Below are positions 16,012 through 23,689 of a DNA stretch of 25,564 nucleotides, piece after piece. The position numbers and the translations under genes are program-made. The DNA comes from Gammaproteobacteria bacterium (lineage in GTDB: Bacteria > Pseudomonadota > Gammaproteobacteria > Acidithiobacillales > Acidithiobacillaceae), in the NCBI GenBank assembly GCA_023381645.1, contig JAMCRJ010000028.1:1-25564 (forward strand), given 5' to 3'. How positions within the stretch are numbered: position 1 is the stretch's first letter; each line of letters opens with the position of its first letter. Below the pieces are notes generated by a model. The model was given only the letters and a program-made list of their open reading frames with translations. It made no database searches and was not told the DNA's origin.

Positions 16012-16913
16012 TGCAAGCACCCTCGCCGCTCCGCCAGCGCCTGCGCGCTTATGCAGGCTTGATGCGCGTGGATCGTCCCATCGGTACCCTGCTCCTGCTC
16101 TGGCCCACCTACTGGGGACTCTGGCTTGCCGCAAAGGGCACTCCGTCACTCCGCCTCTTCCTGATTTTCACTGTCGGCACTTGGCTGACACGCTCGGCAG
16201 GTTGTGTGATCAATGATTACTTCGACCGTGATTTCGACCGACAGGTAGCCCGCACCTGCCAGCGCCCCTTGGCGGCGGGCCTGATCACTCCGCAAGAGGC
16301 ACTGCGTTTATTTGTCGTCCTGTGCCTGCTGGCCGCCGCCCTCCTGCCCCTCCTCAACTGGCTAACCATCGGGTTATCCGCGGGCGCAGTACTCATCACC
16401 ATTACCTATCCCTTGTTCAAGCGCTTCACCCATCTCCCGCAAGCCTATCTGGGCATCGCTTTTTCCTTTGGCATACCCATGGCTTTTGCCGCAACTCTCA
16501 ACCAGGTGCCCACGCTCGCCTGGTGGCTGATGCTGGCCAATGCCTGCTGGGTCATAGCCTATGACACGGCCTACGCCATGGCGGACCGTCCCGACGACAT
16601 CAAAGCGGGAATCAAGTCGACCGCCATTCTTTTTGGACGCTTCGACCGTCACACCATCGCCGGGTTGCAGGCGGTCATGCTGACCATCTTCATCGGGATA
16701 GGTGTCGCCCAAGCCATGCATTGGCCTTACTGGATCGCCCTGGCGGGTGCCGCTGTTCTCGCGGCCTATGAGCAGACGCTGCTCGGCGGCGACCGGGATC
16801 AGGCTTTCCGTGCCTTTCTGCACAATAACTGGATCGGACTGCTACTCTTTTGGGGAATTGTCGCGGGCCTCGCGCCGGGCGGGGTATCCACCATTCTGTC
16901 CGGAGCGGCATGA
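16011..16913 (+). CDS. ubiA: 4-hydroxybenzoate polyprenyltransferase
   Basis: This 300-residue inner-membrane prenyltransferase attaches the polyprenyl tail to 4-hydroxybenzoate, the product of the adjacent ubiC. Both aspartate-rich motifs are visible: NDYFDRDFD (68-76) and DTAYAMADRPDD (185-196). There are eight to nine hydrophobic segments. The N-terminus LMRVDRPIGTLLLLWPTYWGLW matches the family. The ATG at 16011 is chosen for its TGATG overlap with ubiC and family length; an ATG at 15984 would add nine residues. After its end the intergenic region before priA begins. Confidence 0.95.
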   Translation: MQAPSPLRQRLRAYAGLMRVDRPIGTLLLLWPTYWGLWLAAKGTPSLRLFLIFTVGTWLTRSAGCVINDYFDRDFDRQVARTCQRPLAAGLITPQEALRLFVVLCLLAAALLPLLNWLTIGLSAGAVLITITYPLFKRFTHLPQAYLGIAFSFGIPMAFAATLNQVPTLAWWLMLANACWVIAYDTAYAMADRPDDIKAGIKSTAILFGRFDRHTIAGLQAVMLTIFIGIGVAQAMHWPYWIALAGAAVLAAYEQTLLGGDRDQAFRAFLHNNWIGLLLFWGIVAGLAPGGVSTILSGAA

Positions 16914-16977
16914 AGACCGACCATTCCGGTGCTGCCCACATGCCACCGAAGCATCTTGAAAGCGACCATTGACAAAC

Positions 16978-17176
16978 TTATACACAGTTTACTCATACAC
17001 CGAAGCAAGCCGGATGCCTCCCGCCAGGTCTCTGATGTTAATTGACAATTCATTGTTATATATATGTTTTTTGTTTGCACCTTTTTTAGGCGTATACCCT
17101 AACGCCTTGAAGGACAGGGGGTCTGGGACTTTTCAGGATACTCATACACAGACTTATCCACAGAAGTTGTGGGCAA
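16978..17176 (+). other. DnaA-box-like cluster flanking an AT-rich segment (origin-like or regulatory region)
   Basis: Two 9-mers match the DnaA-box consensus TTATNCACA exactly: TTATACACA (16978-16986) and TTATCCACA (17154-17162). Weaker copies are TCATACACC (16993-17001), TCATACACA (17142-17150) and, on the other strand, TTGCCCACA (17176-17168). Between them lies about 60 bases of AT-rich DNA (about 17036-17095) with runs such as ttatatatatg and tttttt, conspicuous in this GC-rich genome. The segment also contains two TTGACA hexamers (16969, 17042) without good -10 partners. It lies between ubiA and priA and contains no gene. Confidence 0.5.
17154..17162 (+). promoter_or_regulatory. Consensus DnaA box directly upstream of priA
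   Basis: TTATCCACA equals the strongest E. coli DnaA box. It lies 18 bases before the priA ATG at 17181, where a bound protein could affect priA expression. Confidence 0.5.
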
Positions 17177-17180
17177 CTTC

Positions 17181-19343
17181 ATGAATCCCGAAAACACCTG
17201 CATTCAGATCGCCGTGATGGTGCCACTTCGCCGGATCTTTTCCTATGCCCCGCCGCCGGAGGGTCGTCCGCAGCCGGGCATGCGGGTACGGGTGCCTTTC
17301 GGTAAAGGCAGTCGGGTTGGCATCGTTCTCGGGTATGCCAGTTGCCCGCCCGATGTAACGCTCAAGCCCATCGGCCAAGTCCTGGATGCACACCCTGTTT
17401 TGCCCCCAGCCCTGCAGCAACTGGTACAATTCGGGGCGGCATACTACCATCATCCGATTGGCGATGCTTGGGCCACCGCGCTGCCGACCCTGCTGCGCCA
17501 GGGGCGGCCACTGCCGGCACCGGCTCCCCAGGGATACCGCCGCAGCATCGACGAAGCTCAGACGGTGCCGCGCCAGCCCGGCAAGTTGCAACAGGCGCTC
17601 CGGGAGCTACTCATCACCAACGGGGTTGTGCGTGCAACAGCCATCCCCAAGGAGTTGCGCCCCATCCTACGACAGGCCGTCCGCCGCGGCTGGATAGAAG
17701 CCGTGATGGAAGACACCCCGCCGGTGCAGGCAACGCCCTCTCCACACTGCCTGAATGCAGAACAGGCCAGCGCCGTGACCCAGTTGCGCATGGCCAGGGG
17801 CTTTAACGCCTGGTTATTGGAGGGAGTGACCGGCAGCGGCAAAACAGAAGTATATCTGGAAGCAATCCGGCCTCATCTGGAATCCGGGGCACAGATCCTC
17901 GTTCTGGTCCCGGAGATCGGCCTCACCCCCCAACTCGTGGAACGCTGCCAGATGCGTTTTGGCGCGCATCGCGTGGCCGCTCTGCACTCTGCTCAAAGCG
18001 ACGGAGAGCGTCTGCGCATCTGGGCGGCGGCTGCGGCGGGACAGATACAGGTCATCATCGGCACCCGCTCGGCAGTATTTGTGCCCCTGCCCCGTCTTGC
18101 CATGATTGTCGTCGATGAAGAGCATGACCCCTCTTTCAAACAGCAAAACGGCTGGTGTTATTCGGCACGAGACCTCGCGATTCAACGCGCGAGCCTGGAA
18201 CACATTCCGATTGTCCTGGGCTCCGCCACACCTTCTCTGGAAAGCCTATGCAATGTACAAAAGGGGCGCTATCGACACCTGCAACTACGGCAACGCGCTA
18301 CTTCAGCCGATTTACCGGGGATGACTATCGTGCCACTGCGTCGCGAAAACCTACAGGGTGGCATTTCCACCACCCTGTTGACGGCGTGTAAGGAAACCCT
18401 GGAAGCCGGCAATCAGGTATTGCTGTTCCTGAACCGTCGCGGCTACGCCCCGGCAGTGCTCTGCCACGATTGTGGCCATGTGGTCCACTGTCCCCGTTGC
18501 AGTGCACCCATGACCTGGCACCGCCAGCAGGAACGCCTCCGCTGCCACCATTGCGGACATGAGTCGCGCTGGCCGCAATCCTGCCCTGCATGCCACAGTG
18601 CGGCACTGATTACCGCCGGACAAGGCACCGAGCAACTGGAGGAAGTGCTTCGCCAGCGATTCCCACAAACCCCCATCTGGCGCATCGACCGCGACGCGTT
18701 GCACGGTCGCGATGCCCTCGCTACGGCGGTCGCCGACATCCGCCAGAATCGTGCTGCCATCCTCGTGGGCACCCAGATGCTGGCCAAGGGCCATCATTTC
18801 CCGGCAGTCACCCTGGTGGGTATTATCAATACGGACCAAGGCCTATTCAGTGCCGATTTTCGCGCGCCGGAACGACTGCTACAGACCGTCGTGCAGGTCG
18901 CAGGCCGCGCCGGACGTGAAGATCGACCCGGACAGGTCCTGTTGCAGACTCACCTGCCCGAACATCCTTTATTGCAGAGCCTCGCCCAGGGCGACTATCG
19001 CCCTCCCGCCGAGGCGCTCCTGAATGAACGGCGGGCGGCAGGGTTGCCGCCCTTTGCCGCTCTCACCCTACTGCGTGCTGAGGCACACCAGAGATATCGC
19101 GTAGACGCGTTCCTGAGTGCCGCCTGCCGGTGTGTACCGCCCGCCCTGGTGGAAACCAGCGGTCCGCTACCGTCGCTCATGGAACGCCGTGCCGGTTTTG
19201 AACGCGCAGAACTGTGGATACAGGCACCAAACCGTACGCAAATGCAAAAAGCGCTTAATCTCTGGCTTCCGCAACTCGCCGGGCTCAGCTCCGCCAGGCA
19301 CGTCCGCTGGATGCTGGATGTGGACCCCCTGCTGATCACGTGA
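17181..19343 (+). CDS. priA: Primosomal protein N' (replication restart helicase)
   Basis: This 720-residue PriA is close to the E. coli length of 732. The N-terminal DNA-binding domain contains RVRVPFGK and YYHHPIGD (about 88-95). The helicase core has Walker A GVTGSGKT (215-222) and DEEH (312-315). Eight zinc-binding Cys lie in four pairs at 428/431, 437/440, 455/458 and 468/471, inserted in the helicase. The C-terminal domain is complete to PLLIT. PriA recognises stalled forks and reloads the replisome. The ATG at 17181 is preferred; an in-frame GTG at 17169 would add four residues. Neither has a strong SD. The DnaA-box-like region is immediately upstream. Confidence 0.95.
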   Translation: MNPENTCIQIAVMVPLRRIFSYAPPPEGRPQPGMRVRVPFGKGSRVGIVLGYASCPPDVTLKPIGQVLDAHPVLPPALQQLVQFGAAYYHHPIGDAWATALPTLLRQGRPLPAPAPQGYRRSIDEAQTVPRQPGKLQQALRELLITNGVVRATAIPKELRPILRQAVRRGWIEAVMEDTPPVQATPSPHCLNAEQASAVTQLRMARGFNAWLLEGVTGSGKTEVYLEAIRPHLESGAQILVLVPEIGLTPQLVERCQMRFGAHRVAALHSAQSDGERLRIWAAAAAGQIQVIIGTRSAVFVPLPRLAMIVVDEEHDPSFKQQNGWCYSARDLAIQRASLEHIPIVLGSATPSLESLCNVQKGRYRHLQLRQRATSADLPGMTIVPLRRENLQGGISTTLLTACKETLEAGNQVLLFLNRRGYAPAVLCHDCGHVVHCPRCSAPMTWHRQQERLRCHHCGHESRWPQSCPACHSAALITAGQGTEQLEEVLRQRFPQTPIWRIDRDALHGRDALATAVADIRQNRAAILVGTQMLAKGHHFPAVTLVGIINTDQGLFSADFRAPERLLQTVVQVAGRAGREDRPGQVLLQTHLPEHPLLQSLAQGDYRPPAEALLNERRAAGLPPFAALTLLRAEAHQRYRVDAFLSAACRCVPPALVETSGPLPSLMERRAGFERAELWIQAPNRTQMQKALNLWLPQLAGLSSARHVRWMLDVDPLLIT

Positions 19344-19446
19344 ATGCCCGCCATCCGGTCCGGATATTTAAACTTGCGTCGTGCTGTGTATATGTTATCC
19401 TTGGCGACGGCCAGTTGGGCCATCTTTGATTAATTTGGGGTGTAAA

Positions 19447-19650
19447 ATGGCGGTTGGTACAGTGAAGTGGTTCAATGACAGCAAGGGGTTTGGGTTCATT
19501 ACGCCGGAAGATGGCAAGGAAGATGTATTCGTGCATCACTCCGCTATTGAAGGTACGGGGTTCAAGACTCTGGCCGAAGGCGAGCGCGTCAATTTTGAGG
19601 TGACTCGTGGCCCGAAGGGTTTGCAGGCCGAGAAGGTCCGCCGGGCTTAA
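19447..19650 (+). CDS. cspA: Cold shock protein, CspA family
   Basis: This 67-residue single cold-shock domain binds single-stranded RNA and DNA. RNP1 is seen as KGFGFI and RNP2 as VFVHHS. The start at 19447 gives the family N-terminus [15 protein letters not shown] about 8 bases upstream can serve as SD. A leader of up to about 50 bases holds an AT-rich TATGTTATCC stretch (19391-19400) that may be the -10 region, and a short hairpin-forming ggcc-ggcc segment; the promoter cannot be fixed by eye. It is convergent with the DEAD-box helicase gene, a functionally related neighbour. Whether it is cold-induced or constitutive cannot be told. Confidence 0.95.
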   Translation: MAVGTVKWFNDSKGFGFITPEDGKEDVFVHHSAIEGTGFKTLAEGERVNFEVTRGPKGLQAEKVRRA

Positions 19651-19659
19651 TTAAGCCTA

Positions 19660-19693
19660 ACGGGTGGCGCAGCGCCACCCGTCCCCTGCGGGG
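19660..19693. terminator. Hairpin terminator between convergent cspA and deaD
   Basis: acgggtggcgc (19660-19670) and gcgccacccgt (19672-19682) form a near-perfect GC-rich stem. A second small stem cccc-tgc-gggg follows (19683-19693). No long T-run is present on either side, but position between two convergent genes supports a bidirectional role. Confidence 0.6.
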
Positions 19694-19745
19694 AAAAGTA
19701 ACTTTACCGGTCTGGCGTTCGCAATTCCGGTTTTCTTTCGTGTGC

Positions 19746-21599
19746 CTATCGCACGGGTTTCTTCCGCTTCGCGGCACCAGCGCCATGCTCCTTGGTTTTA
19801 TACTCGCCTTTTTCCGTCCTAGCGGAGAGTATCTTGCGCGGCACCCGCGACCCCTCATGGAAAGCCGGGCGTGGCCGGGCCGACGCCCGCCCTGCAGACG
19901 CACCGGCATCCGTCGGAGCGATCTGCAACGGCCGTCCGGCTACCCACACCTTTTGCAGATGCTGCAGCACTGACGGCTGTATATCCGCAGGAAGCTCGAC
20001 CGTAGTATGCTCCGCATTAATCTGTACCTTGCGAATATTGCGGCTGGGTATCCCGGCCTCATTGGCGATCGCACCAACGATATTCTTGACCTGCGCACCG
20101 TGGCTTTCGCCCACATCCAGCCGGAAACGACGCATGGGCACATCATCAGCCCCCCCCGATGCAGCAGCACCCCGCGGGGGCCGTGCGCCCCGCTCGTCCT
20201 CAGCACGGTGACGGGAGGAAGGCGGGCGGCCAGCGCCCGAACCAGCGGAGTCGCTACGCATCGGCCTGAACACCTCCGCTTCAACGGGAATCAGGGGCCG
20301 CTCCTTCTGCACTATATATGCCAGCGCTGCAGCGATTTCTCCCAAACCCACATCGTTTTCCCGCTGATAATCCGCAATGAGGGTTTCAAAGACTGCCAGA
20401 TCCTGGCTATTCAGCACCTCCGTCAACTGATCCTTGAACTGGTTCATTCGCCGGTCGGCAACATCTTCGATGCTGGGCAGATGCATCGCGGTGATCGTCT
20501 GTCCCGTCGCGCGCTCAATGGCGTGCAGCAGGTGACGTTCGCGTGGTGCGACAAAAAGAATCGCATCTCCGGTACGTCCGGCACGTCCCGTGCGCCCGAT
20601 ACGGTGGACATAGGCTTCCGTATCATTCGGAATATCATAGTTGATCACGTGGCTGATCCGGTCGACATCCAAACCGCGGGCCGCCACATCGGTCGCAACG
20701 ACAATATCCAGTGTCCCGGCTTTCAGTCGCTCAATGGTCTGCTCGCGCAAGGCCTGACTGAGATCGCCATTAAGCGCGCCACAGGCATAGCCGCGCGCTT
20801 CCAGGCGCTCCGCCAGCTCCACGGTCGCCGTTTTGGTACGCACAAAAATCAGCCAGGCGTTGCTCTCCTCTACTTCCAAAATACGGGTAAGGGCATCCAG
20901 CTTGTGGGTGCCGCTAACCTGCCAGTAGCGCTGACGAATGGCAGCCACCGTGGTCGTCGCCGATTTAATACGGATTTCCAAGGGATTGCGTAAATAGGTT
21001 TTGGCAATGCGGCGGATGGCCTCCGGCATGGTCGCGGAGAACAGCGCCACCTGTCGGCCTGCGGGCGTGTGCTTGAGGATATCCTCCACTGCGTCGATAA
21101 AGCCCATGCGCAGCATCTCGTCGGCTTCATCCAGCACCACGGCCTGCAAATGATCCAGACGCAAAGTTTTGCGGCGCAGATGATCCTGAATGCGTCCGGG
21201 CGTACCCACCACGACCTGCACACCCCGCTGCAACTGCTTGAGCTGCAAGGTCATGGCCTGCCCACCATAGATGGGCAGCACATGAAACCCAGGAAGGAAC
21301 TTGGCATAGCTTTGCATGGCCTCCGCTACCTGTATGGCGAGTTCGCGAGTCGGCGCGAGTACCAGCAACTGCGGCGCACGCAAGCTGAGGTCAACACGAC
21401 TCAGCAACGGCAGCGCAAAAGCGGCAGTCTTGCCGGTGCCGGTCTGCGCCAGACCTATAACGTCCCGCCCCTCGAGCAGAGGCGGGATGCTCTGCGCCTG
21501 AATGGGGGATGGCTGTTCGTAGCCGATCTCCGTAACCGCCTTCTGGATCGGTTCAGCGAGGGCAAAATCAATAAAGCGGAGATCGGTTTCTTGAGACAT
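19746..21599 (-). CDS. deaD: DEAD-box RNA helicase, DeaD/CsdA type
   Basis: This 617-residue ATP-dependent RNA helicase has the motifs in order: Q motif (IGYEQPSPIQ), motif I AQTGTGKT (51-58), PTREL (83-87), GTPGR (132-136), DEAD (157-160), SAT (188-190), ARGLD (307-311) and HRIGRTGR (332-339). A C-terminal DbpA-like RNA-binding domain follows at about 490-565 (MRRFRLDVGESHGAQVKNIVGAI), after a disordered Arg/Gly/Ser-rich linker. A basic tail (GAAKRKKPVR) ends the protein. This architecture is that of CsdA/DeaD, which helps ribosome assembly and mRNA decay, especially in the cold. AGGTG lies 5 bases before the ATG. The convergent neighbour cspA fits this role. Confidence 0.94.
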   Translation of the reverse strand: MSQETDLRFIDFALAEPIQKAVTEIGYEQPSPIQAQSIPPLLEGRDVIGLAQTGTGKTAAFALPLLSRVDLSLRAPQLLVLAPTRELAIQVAEAMQSYAKFLPGFHVLPIYGGQAMTLQLKQLQRGVQVVVGTPGRIQDHLRRKTLRLDHLQAVVLDEADEMLRMGFIDAVEDILKHTPAGRQVALFSATMPEAIRRIAKTYLRNPLEIRIKSATTTVAAIRQRYWQVSGTHKLDALTRILEVEESNAWLIFVRTKTATVELAERLEARGYACGALNGDLSQALREQTIERLKAGTLDIVVATDVAARGLDVDRISHVINYDIPNDTEAYVHRIGRTGRAGRTGDAILFVAPRERHLLHAIERATGQTITAMHLPSIEDVADRRMNQFKDQLTEVLNSQDLAVFETLIADYQRENDVGLGEIAAALAYIVQKERPLIPVEAEVFRPMRSDSAGSGAGRPPSSRHRAEDERGARPPRGAAASGGADDVPMRRFRLDVGESHGAQVKNIVGAIANEAGIPSRNIRKVQINAEHTTVELPADIQPSVLQHLQKVWVAGRPLQIAPTDAGASAGRASARPRPAFHEGSRVPRKILSARTEKGEYKTKEHGAGAAKRKKPVR

Positions 21600-21694
21600 G
21601 CATACACCTGGACAACGAAGAGAATTCAGCGTCCAGACTATACGCTAATTATGGACAACTTGCAGCGTTTTCTTGGTACACACCGAAAGAGGCT

Positions 21695-22327
21695 TCAAAG
21701 CCAGTCTGCGTCCAGCACCGCCTGCAGCTGCATCTGGATAGCCGCGTCGGCATCTGGCCCGATGGGAGTATGGCCCGCCGTGTACGTATCCGTGAAGGCA
21801 TAGGCGTAGCGGATATCCCGCAAGCCGAGGCTGCCGAAGATGCGCATCTCCCAGGAGGCATCGTCGGCATGTGGTACCAGGCTCGGCCATTGCCACGCCG
21901 TTTCGCTCTCCAGTATCGGGCCAAAGAATATGGCCCCCGGCTTGTTACGCAGGCGCATGGCACAGCTCCCAACCGTACGTCCGGACATAGGTAGAAAATC
22001 GATGGTGCGGGTCAGGCGCAGTTTGCTGTCCAGCGGCACGTCGACCGGCACGCCCAGCGCCTTACTCTCCGCTGGCTGGGCCACCAGCCTGCAGCCCGCC
22101 GTCTGCCACTGCGCCAGATCTTGCGCGCCGAAACGACTGGGCAAAAAAAGCACCCGCAAGGGGGCGATGGCGCTCAGTCCGGCTTGCAGCTCCGGGCGGA
22201 AGCGGGGGGCGTTGACGAGAATACCACCGGCATCTCTGTCGGCCACGAAATAGACGGCAGGACTACCCCCCTGCCCACCCTCCACATGGTAAACGTCCCG
22301 GTCAAAAAAACTGCAGAGCTTCTGCAT
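21695..22327 (-). CDS. Degenerate metallo-beta-lactamase-fold protein, catalytic motifs lost
   Basis: This 210-residue protein follows the strand order of the N-terminal half of metallo-beta-lactamase-fold hydrolases: VYFVADRDAGGILVNAP (24-41), a VLFLPSRFGAQD block (59-70) where HxHxDH is expected, CRLVAQPAE (79-87), FLPMSGRTVGSC (111-122) where PGHTPGS is expected, and AIFFGPILES (132-141) where FTGD is expected. All usual metal-binding His and Asp are replaced, so hydrolase activity is unlikely. The assignment is inferred from motif spacing. The ATG at 22327 has AGGAG and AAGG upstream. A minus-strand frame continues upstream opposite the exchanger gene and is not coding. A -10 like TATACT lies at 22365-22370. 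It lies upstream of deaD on the same strand, 95 bp away. Confidence 0.6.
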   Translation of the reverse strand: MQKLCSFFDRDVYHVEGGQGGSPAVYFVADRDAGGILVNAPRFRPELQAGLSAIAPLRVLFLPSRFGAQDLAQWQTAGCRLVAQPAESKALGVPVDVPLDSKLRLTRTIDFLPMSGRTVGSCAMRLRNKPGAIFFGPILESETAWQWPSLVPHADDASWEMRIFGSLGLRDIRYAYAFTDTYTAGHTPIGPDADAAIQMQLQAVLDADWL

Positions 22328-22364
22328 CGTCCTTCTCCTGCCGCCCGGCTGAATGGATCCTGCA

Positions 22365-22370
22365 AGTATA
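22365..22370 (-). promoter_or_regulatory. Possible -10 element for the MBL-fold gene
   Basis: TATACT on the minus strand (5/6) lies 37 bases before the ATG at 22327. No good -35 is visible. Confidence 0.35.
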
Positions 22371-22405
22371 CTCATAATCCGCTGCATAACCCATTCTGCG
22401 GCGCG

Positions 22406-22433
22406 TTGCGGCGTGCGGGCTCTGTGGCATAAT
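22406..22433 (+). promoter_or_regulatory. Promoter placing the exchanger start codon near +1
   Basis: TTGCGG (22406-22411), a 16-nt spacer and CATAAT (22428-22433, 5/6 to TATAAT). Transcription would begin about 22440, at the ATG itself, giving a leaderless mRNA. Confidence 0.4.
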
Positions 22434-22439
22434 GTGCCC

Positions 22440-23447
22440 ATGAATGTCCTCCTGCTGGTCGCCGCACTCCTCATCATCCTCGCCGGTGCCGAGGCTTTTA
22501 CCAACGCACTGGAGCACCTGGGCGACCGTCTGGGTATTTCCGAGGGCGTTACCGGTTCCATTTTCGCGGCGGTGGGTACGGCGCTTCCCGAGACTATGGT
22601 GCCTGTCGTTGCGGTTTTTGCTGCGGCCAGCGGGCAACCGGCGCACTTGGGAGAAGAAGTGGGTGTGGGTGCCATTCTGGGCGCCCCGATGATGCTGTCC
22701 ACGCTGACGTTGTTCATGATGGCGCTGTTTGTATCGCCACAGCGCGGCTGGCGCGGAGCGTTAAATCCGGAACCTACCGGCCTGCGTCGCGATCTTGGCT
22801 GGTTTCTGATTGCCTTCGGTCTCTCGGCCATTGCCCTTTTTGTGCCCCACCACATTACTCTGGCGCGTATCGGCATCGGCCTGACGCTGGTCACATTGTA
22901 TTTTCTGTATGTGATGGTGACCCTGCGTGCCTCGGCAGCGCTGGTCGCCGAGGGGCACGGCACCGAAGCAGGGCACGCCTTGTACTTGAGCAAGACCGGT
23001 CTGCCCACGAAGATGCCGGTCATTTTGATCCAGCTTGCCATAGGACTTGGCATGATCGTCTTTGGTGCCAGCCTCTTTGTCGACGGGATTGAGGGGCTCT
23101 CGCACTGGCTCGGTATTTCTGCGCTGATCCTGTCTTTACTGGTAGTGCCCATCGCGACGGAGTTGCCGGAGAAGATCAACAGCATCCTGTGGGTCCGCCG
23201 CGGCAAGGATACGCTGGCGTTTGGCAACATCACCGGGGCGTTGGTCTTTCAAGGGAGTCTGCTGCCCGCTATTGGGGTGATGCTGACCCCATGGTCACCA
23301 TCCCCTCCGGTTCTGCTGGGCGCGGGACTCACGCTGCTGGCCGGGGGATACACTTATCTTCTGGTGCGCCGCGGCGTTATCCTGCGGCCCTATCATTTTC
23401 TTTTCAATGGCCTGTGTTACGGGGCTTATTTCTTTGCCCTTACCTGA
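22440..23447 (+). CDS. CaCA-type sodium/calcium exchanger-like membrane protein
   Basis: This 335-residue protein has about ten hydrophobic segments in two related halves. The alpha-1 repeat contains GTALPE (46-51) in AAVGTALPETMVPV, and the alpha-2 repeat contains PIATELPEK (236-244). Paired, inverted T-x-x-PE motifs are the cation-binding hallmark of the Ca2+/cation antiporter superfamily. The ion is not determined. Residues 100-118 and 163-190 are hydrophilic loops. The start is the ATG at 22440, the first fitting the membrane topology; no SD precedes it, in line with the leaderless promoter proposed. It is divergent from the MBL-fold gene and followed by a tRNA gene. Confidence 0.82.
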   Translation: MNVLLLVAALLIILAGAEAFTNALEHLGDRLGISEGVTGSIFAAVGTALPETMVPVVAVFAAASGQPAHLGEEVGVGAILGAPMMLSTLTLFMMALFVSPQRGWRGALNPEPTGLRRDLGWFLIAFGLSAIALFVPHHITLARIGIGLTLVTLYFLYVMVTLRASAALVAEGHGTEAGHALYLSKTGLPTKMPVILIQLAIGLGMIVFGASLFVDGIEGLSHWLGISALILSLLVVPIATELPEKINSILWVRRGKDTLAFGNITGALVFQGSLLPAIGVMLTPWSPSPPVLLGAGLTLLAGGYTYLLVRRGVILRPYHFLFNGLCYGAYFFALT

Positions 23448-23484
23448 CCGCCCGAAAAGGTACTCGCCGCACGGTGGTGCCCTT

Positions 23485-23493
23485 TGCTAGAAT
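23485..23493 (+). promoter_or_regulatory. Extended -10 promoter of the tRNA-Arg gene
   Basis: TGCTAGAAT (TGn plus TAGAAT at 23488-23493) lies 10 bases before the tRNA 5' end, so transcription starts only a few bases upstream of the mature tRNA. Confidence 0.55.
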
Positions 23494-23503
23494 GTGAGCC
23501 GTA

Positions 23504-23579
23504 GCCCCGGTAGCTCAGTGGATAGAGCAACCGCCTCCTAAGCGGTAGGTCGCGCGTTCGATTCGCGCTCGGGGCACCA
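23504..23579 (+). tRNA. tRNA-Arg (anticodon CCU)
   Basis: A full 76-nt cloverleaf can be drawn: acceptor gccccgg paired with tcggggc (last pair G-T), D arm gctc/gagc, anticodon stem accgc/gcggt with loop ctcctaa (anticodon CCT), T arm gcgcg/cgcgc with ttcgatt, discriminator A and encoded CCA at 23577-23579. It reads the rare AGG codon. tRNA 3' ends are common integration sites, and an integrase gene begins 110 bp downstream. Confidence 0.96.
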
Positions 23580-23689
23580 ATAAAATCAATATTATACCAA
23601 CGATTCATGGCAAATTTTTTTGGTCAATTGAATTTACGCTGCAAATATGCTGCACTGAGACTTTGGATTCATTGCAGCGAGAATGCAGC

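Noticed and set aside
16969..17047. Two TTGACA hexamers as priA promoters
   Set aside because: Neither has a convincing -10 hexamer at 16-18 nt, so no promoter is called.
22328..23233. Upstream extension of the MBL-fold frame to 512 residues
   Set aside because: The added part is antisense to the exchanger, and the similarity to the MBL fold and the SD both begin at 22327.
23615..23621. Seven-T run after the tRNA as a Rho-independent terminator
   Set aside because: No stable hairpin precedes it; the region simply becomes AT-rich after the tRNA.
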